Notes: a model not told the origin generated them from the letters alone. Shown: positions 18,130-27,898, counted from the first letter of the stretch. The stretch: DNA of 64,000 nt from Nitrosomonas sp. Is35 (GCF_033063295.1 NZ_JAWJZH010000001.1:682001-746000); one strand, 5' to 3'. Made by a program: numbers and translations.

Positions 18130-19479
18130 ATGGCCAAATCAAAAACCATTTATTCCTGCACCGAATGTGGCGGCCAAACGTTGAAATGGCAAGGCCAGTG
18201 CCCGCATTGTCAGGCCTGGAATACATTGGTCGAAACCATCGCGGAAAAATCCGTGTCGCGCTTTAGTCCGGTATCCGAAACCGGGCAGGTGCAGAATTTA
18301 AGCACCATCGAAGCGCGCGAAGAACCGCGTTATCCGACCGGCATCGAGGAATTGGACCGGGTGCTCGGCGGCGGCATGGTGCAGGGCGGGGTGGTGTTGC
18401 TGGGCGGCGATCCGGGCATCGGTAAATCGACGTTGCTGCTGCAAGCGCTGTCATTCATGTCGGCGCAGCATTCCGTGTTGTATGTCAGCGGCGAAGAATC
18501 GGCGCAGCAAGTCGCATTGCGAGCCAAACGTCTGGCGCTCGATGTGCGGTCAGTCAATTTGTATGCCGAGATTCAACTGGAAAAAATCCAAGCGGTGCTG
18601 GCTGAACGTAAACCGTCGGTGGCGGTGATCGATTCGATCCAAACGGTTTATTCCGAAGCGCTGCAATCCGCGCCGGGATCGGTCGCGCAGGTGCGCGAAT
18701 GCGCGGCGCAATTGACGCGTCTGGCGAAATCGAGCGGCACCTGCATCATTCTGGTCGGTCATGTCACCAAGGAAGGCGCGCTGGCCGGTCCGCGCGTGCT
18801 GGAACATATGGTCGATACCGTGCTGTATTTCGAGGGCGATATGCACTCCAGTTTCCGCATGATCCGCGCGTTCAAGAATCGTTTTGGCGCGGTCAATGAA
18901 TTGGGTGTGTTCTCGATGAGCGAGAAAGGCTTGCGCGAAGTGAAAAATCCTTCCGCGTTATTCCTTTCGCATCATGACACGCAAGTGCCGGGATCGTGCA
19001 TCATGGTCACGCAAGAGGGCACGCGCCCGCTGCTGGTGGAAATTCAGGCCCTGGTCGATGAAGCACGTTCGCCCAGTCCGCGGCGATTATGCGTCGGATT
19101 GGAACAAAACCGCTTGGCAATGCTGCTGGCGGTGTTGCATCGCCATGCCGGAATTCCGTGCTATGACCAGGATGTGTTCGTCAATGCCGTGGGCGGTGTC
19201 AAAATCACCGAACCGGGTGCCGATCTGGCGATTTTGCTGGCGGTAGTGTCGTCGCTGAAAAACAAACCGCTGACGGAAAAAATGATCGTCATCGGCGAAG
19301 TCGGCCTGGCCGGTGAAATCCGCCCCGTGCAGCGCGGCCAGGAACGATTGAAAGAAGCGGCGAAACTGGGTTTTAAACAGGCGATTATTCCGGTAGCCAA
19401 CAAGCCCAAACAAGCGATTGCCGGTATGAACATCATTCCGGTGGCGCGTATCAGGGACGCGGTTGCGCACATGCATTAG
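18130..19479 (+). CDS. radA: DNA repair protein RadA (Sms)
   Basis: The 449-residue protein has the RadA layout: an N-terminal C4 zinc finger (CTECGG at 10-15 and CPHC at 24-27), a RecA-like core with Walker A GGDPGIGKST, the RadA-specific FKNRFGAVNE motif, and a C-terminal Lon-protease-like domain (VNAVGGVKITEPGADLAILLAVVSS). It is a branch-migration helicase for recombination intermediates. It starts 11 bases after rfbC, so it may be read with the rhamnose genes. The length is normal. Confidence 0.97.
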   Translation: MAKSKTIYSCTECGGQTLKWQGQCPHCQAWNTLVETIAEKSVSRFSPVSETGQVQNLSTIEAREEPRYPTGIEELDRVLGGGMVQGGVVLLGGDPGIGKSTLLLQALSFMSAQHSVLYVSGEESAQQVALRAKRLALDVRSVNLYAEIQLEKIQAVLAERKPSVAVIDSIQTVYSEALQSAPGSVAQVRECAAQLTRLAKSSGTCIILVGHVTKEGALAGPRVLEHMVDTVLYFEGDMHSSFRMIRAFKNRFGAVNELGVFSMSEKGLREVKNPSALFLSHHDTQVPGSCIMVTQEGTRPLLVEIQALVDEARSPSPRRLCVGLEQNRLAMLLAVLHRHAGIPCYDQDVFVNAVGGVKITEPGADLAILLAVVSSLKNKPLTEKMIVIGEVGLAGEIRPVQRGQERLKEAAKLGFKQAIIPVANKPKQAIAGMNIIPVARIRDAVAHMH

Positions 19480-19511
19480 CCGCCGTTGAAAATTTCCGTG
19501 CGCATAAACCC

Positions 19512-20291
19512 ATGAACCGGCACATCTGGATACTGACGGGAATTTCGATTCTGATCATCGTGGCCGCTCTGTTGCTGCCGCCGTTTGCCCAGCCTGCCGG
19601 TTATCATCATTTCGCCGATCAACGCGATTTTCTCGGCATTCCGAATTTCAATGATGTAGCCTCCAATCTGGCTTTTCTGTTCAGTGGCACCGCCGGTTTG
19701 ATATTTCTGTGGCGCGTGCATCAAGATCCCGCGCAAACCACGTTTCAAGATCGCAGGGAAAGTTTGCCGTATTGGGTGCTGTTTTCAGCTATCGCCTCCG
19801 TCGCTTTCGGGTCCATTTACTACCACTGGACACCGGATATCGATCACTTGCTATGGGATCGCCTGCCCATCGTCATCGCCATAACCGCCCTGTTATCGGC
19901 CACACTGGTTGAGCGCATAAGCCGGGACGCCGGTCTTTGGGCTTTACCGCTGCTCGTTGTGCTGGCCGTGCTGAGCGTGTTGTATTGGTACTGGACGGAG
20001 CAGCAAGGCGCGGGCAACCTGAATTTCTATATCGTCATGCAGTTTTACTCGATCCTGCTGATCGTTTGGATCAGTCTGCGCTTTCCATCGCGTTACACGC
20101 ATGGCAACAGCATCTATCAGATCATTGCGCTCTACGCGGCCGCAAAAGTATTTGAAATGCTGGATGCGCAAATTTTTGCCTGGACAAACGGCTGGATCAG
20201 CGGCCATACGATCAAACATCTGATTGCTGCGTTTGCGGCATATGGGATTGTGAGGATATTGCGGGAGCGGAAATTTGTAAGGTATCAATAA
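19512..20291 (+). CDS. Ceramidase-like (CREST superfamily) integral membrane protein
   Basis: The 259-residue protein has about seven membrane segments and the spaced metal-ligand pattern of the alkaline ceramidase/PAQR (CREST) superfamily: SIYYHWTPDIDHLLWDRLPI with His and Asp in the middle, and SGHTIKHLIAA with two His near the end. Members are membrane hydrolases acting on amide bonds in lipids, and bacterial versions are mostly uncharacterised. It follows radA by 32 bases and may be cotranscribed. The call rests on these motifs; the substrate is unknown. Confidence 0.68.
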   Translation: MNRHIWILTGISILIIVAALLLPPFAQPAGYHHFADQRDFLGIPNFNDVASNLAFLFSGTAGLIFLWRVHQDPAQTTFQDRRESLPYWVLFSAIASVAFGSIYYHWTPDIDHLLWDRLPIVIAITALLSATLVERISRDAGLWALPLLVVLAVLSVLYWYWTEQQGAGNLNFYIVMQFYSILLIVWISLRFPSRYTHGNSIYQIIALYAAAKVFEMLDAQIFAWTNGWISGHTIKHLIAAFAAYGIVRILRERKFVRYQ

Positions 20292-20316
20292 GAGAAGCGT
20301 ATTGCACCGGAATTTT

Positions 20317-21075
20317 TTAGATTTTGTTCTGATTATTAATTGTGTCGAGTTTTTCTTGTAGATGATCAGACAGCATTTTTGCCAAATTGATGAAATCTTC
20401 CAATCGTTTGATTCGACTTTCAATTTCCTTTCGCTCTTCATTGGTCGCAGTTTCTTCGCCACTTAGTTCGGCTTCATTTGAGACAAATCGTATGACTGAA
20501 AAATAATTATCATCTACTGCCCCCGCTGCCTCGGCAAGAGTGACCCACTCCTTGGATTTTTCAATTGCATCTCGAGCAGCGCAAGTCAAACAAAAGCGGA
20601 TCAGAAGTCTGGCTGTGTAATCTACTTTTTCAGCACTTTCCAGCCAGGTAGCGCTTTCCGTATTTTTCTGTTGCTTTACTGCTGCTTCGTGGACAGGCCG
20701 GAAGTATCTCGGGATATTGCTGTTAGGATCGAGGCTCTCAAGTGTTCTCAGGATAGGATCATAGTCTTGGAAAGGTCGTTTGCCATTCGGTATTGCTGTG
20801 TAATGACTCCAAAGCTCGAGAATTGCACCCGCGCATTTCGAGCGCTGCTCGTCTCGATTTTCTTCATTTGCTATCTCTGCATTATGAATTAACTCTGCGA
20901 TATAGTGCGCCATCCACCGGCTAAGCGTGTCGGCAGACTGATCGAAACCAAGTTCTGCAACAAGCTGCTTGCCCAGTTTTAGAACATTATCAAACTGTGT
21001 AGAATCTGCCATCAGATTTGAGTAGATAGATTTTTGTATAGGGTGGGATGTATCCAAAGTCATTTTTTCTTTCAT
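20317..21075 (-). CDS. Avs3b-like small partner of the STAND defence protein
   Basis: The 252-residue protein is acidic and helix-rich, with no membrane segment and a coiled-coil C-terminus (ATNEERKEIESRIKRLEDFI). It follows the large STAND ATPase and overlaps its 3' end by 86 bases if the first ATG is used. An ATG at 21012 (MADSTQFD) still overlaps. A small helical protein encoded directly after a DUF4297-STAND gene is the known arrangement of type III AVAST systems (Avs3a-Avs3b). That context is the main reason for the call, and I cannot confirm homology from sequence alone. Confidence 0.45.
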   Translation of the reverse strand: MKEKMTLDTSHPIQKSIYSNLMADSTQFDNVLKLGKQLVAELGFDQSADTLSRWMAHYIAELIHNAEIANEENRDEQRSKCAGAILELWSHYTAIPNGKRPFQDYDPILRTLESLDPNSNIPRYFRPVHEAAVKQQKNTESATWLESAEKVDYTARLLIRFCLTCAARDAIEKSKEWVTLAEAAGAVDDNYFSVIRFVSNEAELSGEETATNEERKEIESRIKRLEDFINLAKMLSDHLQEKLDTINNQNKI

Positions 21076-24000
21076 AGCGATAATGGAGAATGTCTCTTTC
21101 GATCTGAACTTCTATGATCAAGTCTTTGTTAGTACGATTAAGCAAATCTGTCAAGTAACCAAAATCTGCAATAAGTCTTCTACCCTGCTCGACAGCATTA
21201 TCATCATCTTTGTTTTGGTGTCGGCCCCAAATTTCGCACCAAAGAACATTCTGGTTACTATCTTCTCGTTTCCAAGCTCTACCTTCGACATCTGAAACGA
21301 TTGGCAGTACTTCCAAAACCTCACTTCCTGGCCGGATGGATGGAAACCTTATATCGCCCGACCAGGGATCAAATTCATCAAGCCCGCCGCCTCGAGTTCG
21401 ATCAACAAGCCAGCCTTTAAGTTGATATTCTCCCTGATTGATCTGAAGATCGCTATCCGCATCAGGGATGCCATAATGTATGGAGTTGGTGGTTGTTTGC
21501 AACGCCCGCAAGAGGGCATTCGATCTTTCACAGGATACGAAAGCGCTACTAATGCGAACAGATTCTTTCCGCTTTCCAAATTTAGTAGTCCAATGGCCCC
21601 AGGTATTTATTCGTTTGTCAGTGATCCCCAATAATCTATCGAAATCAGAAACATGAATAGACCATGGCCATTCATCGGTGTCTTCTTTTTGATTCTTCCA
21701 ATCTGGCCACTCAAAAGGTTGTGGATCGCGTCGATCAGCGAGCCAATTTCCGTCTTCTCGAGATAATTTGTGACTATCCAACCATTGCTGAAACTCATTC
21801 TCGGGATCTTCTGAGCTTTGATGCAGCGGCCTGTTAAGCAGTAACTTTCCTGCTACAACCATCATTCCATGATAGGCCAAATAAAATTCGAGATCGTCTG
21901 TTTCTGGAGTAGATCCATGCGAATGAGATGTTTCACCTTCTGAAAAAAGGTGTTTGTATCGCCTTTGATCGTTTCTCCAAATTTCACGAGAACCGAATCC
22001 CCATTTGCATTCAATGACATTAGCGACTTCTATCGAAATATCTGCTTGAGTTAGTGCGAACAATTGCCCCAGACTTGAAAGCCAATAAGGCCCGATATCG
22101 AGGCCAAAATAATATTCCCAGTCTTGCGAAGTTGTTGATTCTCTTCCTCTCTGCTTGTCAACTCGATCCCAATTTTTAGGAAACTCCACTGGAAGACTCG
22201 GAGTATTTATGGAAATAAGCTTATTGGTAGTTTTGTCGTCTACACTCAAGTGCTGGGAATTGGTGAGAGCTAGTATCGCGTTTGCCGCAAAATCTCGAAT
22301 CAGCACATGTTGATTATTCAAGGCGATATTCATAAGAAAAGCTGAAAAGGGCTTGATGGCATTCGGGCTTTCCATTGCTGCTCGCGCCAGTGCGATAAGG
22401 AGCCATTGAAGAGCGTGCAGTTCGTAGAAATGCAACGTACGGTCGGCGAATGGTCCTGCTTTCCCGGTTTCAGCGAGACTTATCAGCTCTTTCAGAATGT
22501 CACCGCGATCCAGAACGCACAGCCCTCGGACAGCGTGAGCCGCTTGCCAGCGAAGCGAACTGTTGGGAGCGGCTAGACCGGTCCAGATGTAGCCTGCTAC
22601 GGCACCATTGATGTTTGCGGGTGGAGCAAGCTCGATGGACCATTCGCCGTCACCGTCATCCTCTTTTAGAAATTCATTGAACAGATCAAGTCCGAATCTG
22701 AGTGTGTCCAGTGCCTCGTCCTGATTAATCCGAAGAGCTAAAAGCCCGGTAAGTGTGAACAGTCGACCGGATGTTAACTCTTCTGTCGTTTCGGAAATCG
22801 CGTCGAGTATGATGTTCGCAATATCGCTTTCCGAAAGGTCGCAAAATTCACGTGCGGTACTAATGGGTAAAACTTCATAATAGCGACTTTTAGTGATTTC
22901 CATACAATAGCGTCGACAGTAGACTTTCAACGTATCGCGAAGTGCCGATTTTATGACTAGTCGCTGTTTCCAATCATTAGGGAATTGTTCGAGAAATTTC
23001 CGGAGTTCGTACAATTCAAACTGAGGAACTTCCGCTAGTGCTCTGATGAACTTGTCTTCCTGCCCAACCTCGATCCGTTTACACGCTTCACGAAAAAAAT
23101 GATCAGCATACCAAGGAGGCTCAGAGGATTTGAATCGGCGATAAGCGTCTGAAATTCCATTTGGAGAATTCAGGTCGAGACCGGAAAATGTTGCATTCCA
23201 ATCTCGTTGCGCTTCACGTGGTGATACGCTGTTGCCGAAGTTATGATCGTTTGATTGGCGGGAATGCTTTTTCCGCTCACTAAATGCAATTACCTCATCA
23301 ATGCCATCAAGCGCTAGGCCGTGCGATGTAGCGATGATATTCACTTTTCGCCAAGTAGACACACTGTGTTCATCCAATCGCATGTAGCGGTAAAAGTAAT
23401 TCGATACAGTACTTTTCTGTAACTTGGATTCGCAGGCTTCGAGTGCCGAACTCAACAACTGTGCTTCATCCCATTCGGCGCGAAAGCCTATGAGTGACAA
23501 TGGCGCTAACGGATCAAGACTTCGATTCTCTACGAGAAATTTGATAGCTTCCGGCAATAACCGTTCTGATCGACCGAATTGCCTGTCTCGCCAGCGGCTC
23601 AGAATTGTCATGCAGGAAGAGGGACACAAGGCGGCAATCGCTCTGACAGTTGTTTCCCAGTCAAAATACTTCCGATCAATATAGTCATAGGTAAGCTCTG
23701 CGCACCTCGAGAGTTTATAGGCGACTTCTGGAATAGGTTTGCCGGGATCGGCAGCGCGAGCAGCCAGATAGAGGATGGATGACCAGCGATCCAGATTCTC
23801 GTCACCAATGTTGCTGGCAACTTCCACGGCATGATCAAAATATGCACTGGCTTCGGATTTACTGACTGCTAGTACTGCACGTGCTATATCAATATATGAA
23901 GTAACTTTCGAGTTGGCGTCTTCTCTGACATTGTTTGTCAATTCAAGTGATTGTCTAGCATAATTGAATGATCTAGTCTGAGTTGGTTCATGACGCGCTG

Positions 24001-24790
24001 CGATACGAGTGATGTTATTGAGCGTCGTTGTAAAGAGCGGATGTTTGAGCGAAGCAATCCAAGCATCGAATTCATTCAACCTAATTACTTGCGACCCACC
24101 AGCCATTACCAAGATATCGAACCAAAGCTGTACGATCTCATTAGACGTATTCGATTCTTCACGATAGCTGATTTTGGCTGCTTTAGAGGAAGCGGTGCGA
24201 GTGTCTGTTATGGCAGCGCCTAATCGGTCTTTTGGCAATTTACCGAGAAAAATACGAATCCAGAGTTGGTGCCAGGGTAAAAGCGCTCCTACATTTTCTT
24301 TGAATTCTCGTGCATCTTGTGAATCGTAATGTGCGTTTTGTTTCTCCAGCTCTTTCCGTAATTCTAGATGCGCTAGGTCGTTCATTTCTAGAGTTTTATC
24401 ATCCAACGCTGCTTTAAGTGAGTAAGCGCGAAGAAGATGAAACCTTGAACCGCCAAAGTGAGATGTAAGACTACGCGGCGGGTTATCGGGAAGATAGCGA
24501 TTGAGAAGTACTGCGAGTTCATTTGCAGTGCGTAACGAAAGTTGACATCCCGCCTCCACGAGTGCAGTCACGGCTCCGAGTAGATTTTCTTCGTGATCAA
24601 ATCGTTCGCCTGACGATAACTTCACTCTCGAGTTACACAGCAAACGCAATGCCCGTTCTACTACTTGCCTGGGTGGGCTCTTGTGAATGCGTCGTAATTC
24701 TACGGCGATCGCAAGAATAAGACCCAGATCATTTCCTGCGGCGACAGCGAGATCGTTCAAGTCAGAATATCGCTTATGATCGATAAGTCT
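20990..24790 (-). CDS. C-terminal part of TGA-interrupted Avs-like STAND protein (sensor repeat region)
   Basis: This frame continues the preceding ATPase fragment in register. After the TGA at 24791-24793 come ten more sense codons (RLIDHKRYSD), then a TTG-initiated stretch of 1,256 residues with no stop. It is helix-rich and reads like TPR/HEAT-type repeats, as expected for the C-terminal target-sensing region of Avs proteins, with a beta-rich tail. The only upstream start is a TTG without a ribosome site, and the first internal ATG is over 100 codons in. Independent translation is therefore doubtful. Without readthrough this half is probably not made. Confidence 0.62.
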   Translation of the reverse strand, partial: RLIDHKRYSDLNDLAVAAGNDLGLILAIAVELRRIHKSPPRQVVERALRLLCNSRVKLSSGERFDHEENLLGAVTALVEAGCQLSLRTANELAVLLNRYLPDNPPRSLTSHFGGSRFHLLRAYSLKAALDDKTLEMNDLAHLELRKELEKQNAHYDSQDAREFKENVGALLPWHQLWIRIFLGKLPKDRLGAAITDTRTASSKAAKISYREESNTSNEIVQLWFDILVMAGGSQVIRLNEFDAWIASLKHPLFTTTLNNITRIAARHEPTQTRSFNYARQSLELTNNVREDANSKVTSYIDIARAVLAVSKSEASAYFDHAVEVASNIGDENLDRWSSILYLAARAADPGKPIPEVAYKLSRCAELTYDYIDRKYFDWETTVRAIAALCPSSCMTILSRWRDRQFGRSERLLPEAIKFLVENRSLDPLAPLSLIGFRAEWDEAQLLSSALEACESKLQKSTVSNYFYRYMRLDEHSVSTWRKVNIIATSHGLALDGIDEVIAFSERKKHSRQSNDHNFGNSVSPREAQRDWNATFSGLDLNSPNGISDAYRRFKSSEPPWYADHFFREACKRIEVGQEDKFIRALAEVPQFELYELRKFLEQFPNDWKQRLVIKSALRDTLKVYCRRYCMEITKSRYYEVLPISTAREFCDLSESDIANIILDAISETTEELTSGRLFTLTGLLALRINQDEALDTLRFGLDLFNEFLKEDDGDGEWSIELAPPANINGAVAGYIWTGLAAPNSSLRWQAAHAVRGLCVLDRGDILKELISLAETGKAGPFADRTLHFYELHALQWLLIALARAAMESPNAIKPFSAFLMNIALNNQHVLIRDFAANAILALTNSQHLSVDDKTTNKLISINTPSLPVEFPKNWDRVDKQRGRESTTSQDWEYYFGLDIGPYWLSSLGQLFALTQADISIEVANVIECKWGFGSREIWRNDQRRYKHLFSEGETSHSHGSTPETDDLEFYLAYHGMMVVAGKLLLNRPLHQSSEDPENEFQQWLDSHKLSREDGNWLADRRDPQPFEWPDWKNQKEDTDEWPWSIHVSDFDRLLGITDKRINTWGHWTTKFGKRKESVRISSAFVSCERSNALLRALQTTTNSIHYGIPDADSDLQINQGEYQLKGWLVDRTRGGGLDEFDPWSGDIRFPSIRPGSEVLEVLPIVSDVEGRAWKREDSNQNVLWCEIWGRHQNKDDDNAVEQGRRLIADFGYLTDLLNRTNKDLIIEVQIERDILHYRYERKNDFGYIPPYTKIYLLKSDGRFYTV

Positions 24791-27265
24791 TCAGGAAATG
24801 ATTGTCCCCGCCCTAAAAGAAATATCACGTGGTTTCCAGCTGCGAAGATAATTTGCAGCATCAGCCGCACCGTGAACATTTAGGTGGACCATTGCCATTT
24901 CGGCGATGTCAGTATCCTCAGGCTTTTCGTTATGTCGCTCGTCTTGGTTGAGTTTTGACCAGTTTCTGAGCCATTCATGAGCCATTCGTAGACGGCTGCG
25001 TGCATCACCGTGTAAATCAGGTCGTGCAGAAAGTAATCCTGCTTCATAGGCATGATGACAACCAAGCCAACCGCCCCCGAATGTTCGTCGCGATACCAGT
25101 TCTTGGACAAGATTTGCATCCATAAACACGGCAGCCAAATCCGTGTTTTCTTGGATAAGATTGTTTTGACGATTTTCACCAGCTGTTTCGCCTCCGGCTT
25201 TTAAGGCGAGCTTTGCTGCATCCGAGTAGCGTTTTGCACGAAGACTGGCCTTAAGAGCGAATTGAAGCCGTTGCAGTTGCACATCACGTTTCTCAAGGGG
25301 GCTACCGTCTGGAAGTCCCTCGGACGATAAAGCCAAATCCATCAATTCGGAGAATTGACCTGCTTCCAGCATCAACTGTGGAAGCGCTGCTGCCGCATAC
25401 GCACTTCTTGAAGCGAGAGGTTTTAAAATTCCGATGAATTCTGCAAGCTTAGTTGCTTTTGGTTTGAATCGCTCTCTAAACCAGGTTTCCGCTGGCTCGT
25501 CGAAAAACTGGATTGTCTCACCAGTCATCAAAAGGGGGCGACCAAGATCAATCGCAAAGCTTCTAATGGCTGCTTTTTCCACTCCTGAAATCAATGCGAG
25601 AACTTTGATTGGGATGAGTGGCCGAAGAGTAGCTAGCCCTGTACAGATAAGATCAATCTGCTCACGTTCGGTTTCTCCATCACGATCTCGAAGCTGGTTG
25701 ATTGCGTGTTCGAGCAGATTTGAAATCGTATCCTCGATGGTAGTTGGGTACGGACCAAGAGTCCGAAGAATTTCGTGTAAAGGGGCTGTACGTGAGAGCG
25801 CAGTTGCTTGCACGCGGGGATTTTGCGAACTTAGCCGGTGGAATTCGTTAATATCGTGTTCCGTTGCCGCAGGAAACTTCTGTCGAAGCAATGTTGCTGT
25901 TTCTGATCGGCTGAACGTTTGCAATTCACGTTGAAGAGCGGTCAATGGAGGATCGAGCAGCTTACGTCGATGGGTTCTGCATGTCACAACCAATCGCACG
26001 CCTTCCGGCAAGTTTTCACGCAACAAATCACGAGCGAAAGAGCGCGATTCGCCTATTTCTTCCGCCGCCATTTGTGCGTTATCGGCGGCGTCTATAATGA
26101 TGCACAGCAATGCTTCCAGGTGTGTCGCCCGTATTGAATTGATGCTTTGGCTAAGCCGGTGCTTGAATGCTTTCAGGTATGCTGTTGCATCTGCATGCGG
26201 TGTCGGAATGAGTGGATGACAGAGGCCCATGCTGGCAAGTTCGTTGGCAATTTGCACCAGAGCATCTTTGTGTCGATGTCGAAATGCGCTTCTGCTGCGA
26301 TATTGTCCATTGCCAAAGCAATCATACAAAATGCATACAGAACCCTGAGGAGGGCCGAACTTTATCTGTGTCGAGAAAACGGATTTACCGACGCCGCCAT
26401 CTGCGTGAATAATGACGGGACCGGAGTCAGTGGCAATAATGTCGGCAATAATTGCTGCATATTGTTCTCGAAGCACAATATTATTTGTATCCGAGATAAG
26501 GCAGGGGGCTGGGAAAATTTTGCTCTCATCGGACTTGAGTGCCCGAAGCACATCGATTTTTGTGATGACCGGATTATCCGAGTTTTCAGAAAGCGCTTTT
26601 TGACTTACCAGTACTGTGAGCTGTTTCGGTGCGTCCATATCAGCATCGGGGAGATAATCATTGATATCTTGCACCAAGATGTTACGTTGATCCCAGTAGC
26701 CCTCATGCTGCCCTTCAAGATGCAACAATCTGCAAAAACGAGACAACTCGTCGTCCTTTAATCCGGTATGTTTCCCTAGCTTGGCTAATTCTTTTGGGTG
26801 GCGTGGATTGGTTTCAGAGGCAGCATCAGTTAAAGTTTCCAGAATGTTAGAACTTATAGGACGATTGGAAATAAAAAAGAATCGCAATTTCTGTTCGCAT
26901 TGCTCGGAGCCAAATTGCTGACAAAAAGCGCTATATCGTTTAGCAAATCCTTTAAGTGTTTTTTTCAGACCACTTGCTGTCCACGGTTTATTTGGAGTCT
27001 GGGTCGAATGTTTGAGTTGATAATATCTGACAGAGTCAGCCTGCTCAAAATTCTCACTTCCATAATATTCAGCAATGTCGATAAGCTCTTCGCCTGCTTC
27101 GATGGTAGAGCTTCCATTACTTTCAGAGACAGATGCACCTTCGATTGAAATTGCTACCAATCCAGAAATTCGTGAGAGTAATGGCAAACAGCGCCTTGCA
27201 GCCCACAAATAGTGGAATTGGTCGCCGTCTCTACTAAAGCGAACTAATTCACTGTTGTTGCTCAT
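24791..27265 (-). CDS. N-terminal part of Avs3-like STAND NTPase with Cap4/DUF4297-like nuclease domain
   Basis: From the ATG at 27265 there are 824 residues, then TGA. Residues 7-130 resemble the Cap4/DUF4297 PD-(D/E)xK nuclease found at the front of antiphage STAND proteins: GDQFHYLWAARRCLPLL, then Glu42, the IDIAEYY Asp and the YQLKHS motif at about 82-87. The STAND ATPase follows, with Walker A ADGGVGKS (about 288-295), Walker B CIIIDAADNA (about 388-396) and the VVTCRTHRR sensor segment. Helical repeats then begin and stop abruptly. The frame continues after one TGA for about 1,266 more codons, so an intact protein would be near 2,090 residues. It likely acted in phage sensing and abortive DNA cleavage, and is probably now disrupted. 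Confidence 0.7.
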   Translation of the reverse strand: MSNNSELVRFSRDGDQFHYLWAARRCLPLLSRISGLVAISIEGASVSESNGSSTIEAGEELIDIAEYYGSENFEQADSVRYYQLKHSTQTPNKPWTASGLKKTLKGFAKRYSAFCQQFGSEQCEQKLRFFFISNRPISSNILETLTDAASETNPRHPKELAKLGKHTGLKDDELSRFCRLLHLEGQHEGYWDQRNILVQDINDYLPDADMDAPKQLTVLVSQKALSENSDNPVITKIDVLRALKSDESKIFPAPCLISDTNNIVLREQYAAIIADIIATDSGPVIIHADGGVGKSVFSTQIKFGPPQGSVCILYDCFGNGQYRSRSAFRHRHKDALVQIANELASMGLCHPLIPTPHADATAYLKAFKHRLSQSINSIRATHLEALLCIIIDAADNAQMAAEEIGESRSFARDLLRENLPEGVRLVVTCRTHRRKLLDPPLTALQRELQTFSRSETATLLRQKFPAATEHDINEFHRLSSQNPRVQATALSRTAPLHEILRTLGPYPTTIEDTISNLLEHAINQLRDRDGETEREQIDLICTGLATLRPLIPIKVLALISGVEKAAIRSFAIDLGRPLLMTGETIQFFDEPAETWFRERFKPKATKLAEFIGILKPLASRSAYAAAALPQLMLEAGQFSELMDLALSSEGLPDGSPLEKRDVQLQRLQFALKASLRAKRYSDAAKLALKAGGETAGENRQNNLIQENTDLAAVFMDANLVQELVSRRTFGGGWLGCHHAYEAGLLSARPDLHGDARSRLRMAHEWLRNWSKLNQDERHNEKPEDTDIAEMAMVHLNVHGAADAANYLRSWKPRDISFRAGTIIS

Positions 27266-27483
27266 ATTGAAATCAGATGCCGAATCAGATGGCTTTATTG
27301 TAACCAACTAGTGGGTTGCAAAACTGAGGAAATCCACCTATTAGGTTTTTGTGGTATGAGGCTTTAATGCTACTTTTCAAAAAAGTATCACGTAACTACG
27401 TTAAGTCTTCATGATGCAGTATTGGTTATATTTTTCTGGTACAAGAAGAAATTCTTCTGAATGTCTTGAATGAAACGCCTCGA

Positions 27484-27888
27484 TCATCCCAAATGCAAAT
27501 CTTCCTGCAGCGTCCGGCGAGCAATAAACCCTGAACGCGATTCTCCCGCTGCTTTCGCTGCCGCATCGATACGGCGCAGTACGCGGGCAGGTAGCGTAAT
27601 GTTGACTCTCTCCACTTTATCCGATAATTCGGATAGGTCAATTGCAACAATCGCCCATATCCAGCCTGAATATTCAGGATTGGATTGATGTTCAGCGATG
27701 GAGCGTGGTTCAGGTATGGCGCCTCCGCTATCGATTGTTTCCTCCAGCCATAGCTCAATGGCTTCTTTGGCGTTGTCGATGGCGTCATCCAAGGTATCGC
27801 CCGCTGAAAAACAACCCGGCAAGTCAGGAACAACTACGCCGAATGCATGCTGCTCATCACCTGGTTCAATCACAATGGGAAATCTCAT
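27484..27888 (-). CDS. hicB: HicB-family antitoxin
   Basis: The 134-residue protein has the HicB layout: an N-terminal partially degraded RNase H-like fold (HAFGVVVPDLPGCFSAGDTLDDAIDNAKEAIELWLE) and a C-terminal ribbon-helix-helix DNA-binding segment (VNITLPARVLRRIDAAAKAAGESRSGFIARRTLQE). It neutralises the HicA mRNA interferase and represses the operon. The gene starts ten bases after hicA. An ORF in another frame over the same bases is a shadow. Confidence 0.93.
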   Translation of the reverse strand: MRFPIVIEPGDEQHAFGVVVPDLPGCFSAGDTLDDAIDNAKEAIELWLEETIDSGGAIPEPRSIAEHQSNPEYSGWIWAIVAIDLSELSDKVERVNITLPARVLRRIDAAAKAAGESRSGFIARRTLQEDLHLG

Positions 27889-27898
27889 TTTTACTCCT

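Noticed and set aside
24791..24793. TGA in the STAND gene as a selenocysteine codon
   Set aside because: No evident SECIS-like stem was recognised just after it, and STAND proteins have no known selenocysteine. A nonsense mutation or sequence error is simpler.
27426..27833. 135-codon minus-strand frame overlapping hicB
   Set aside because: It is out of frame with the clear HicB protein and has no family features.
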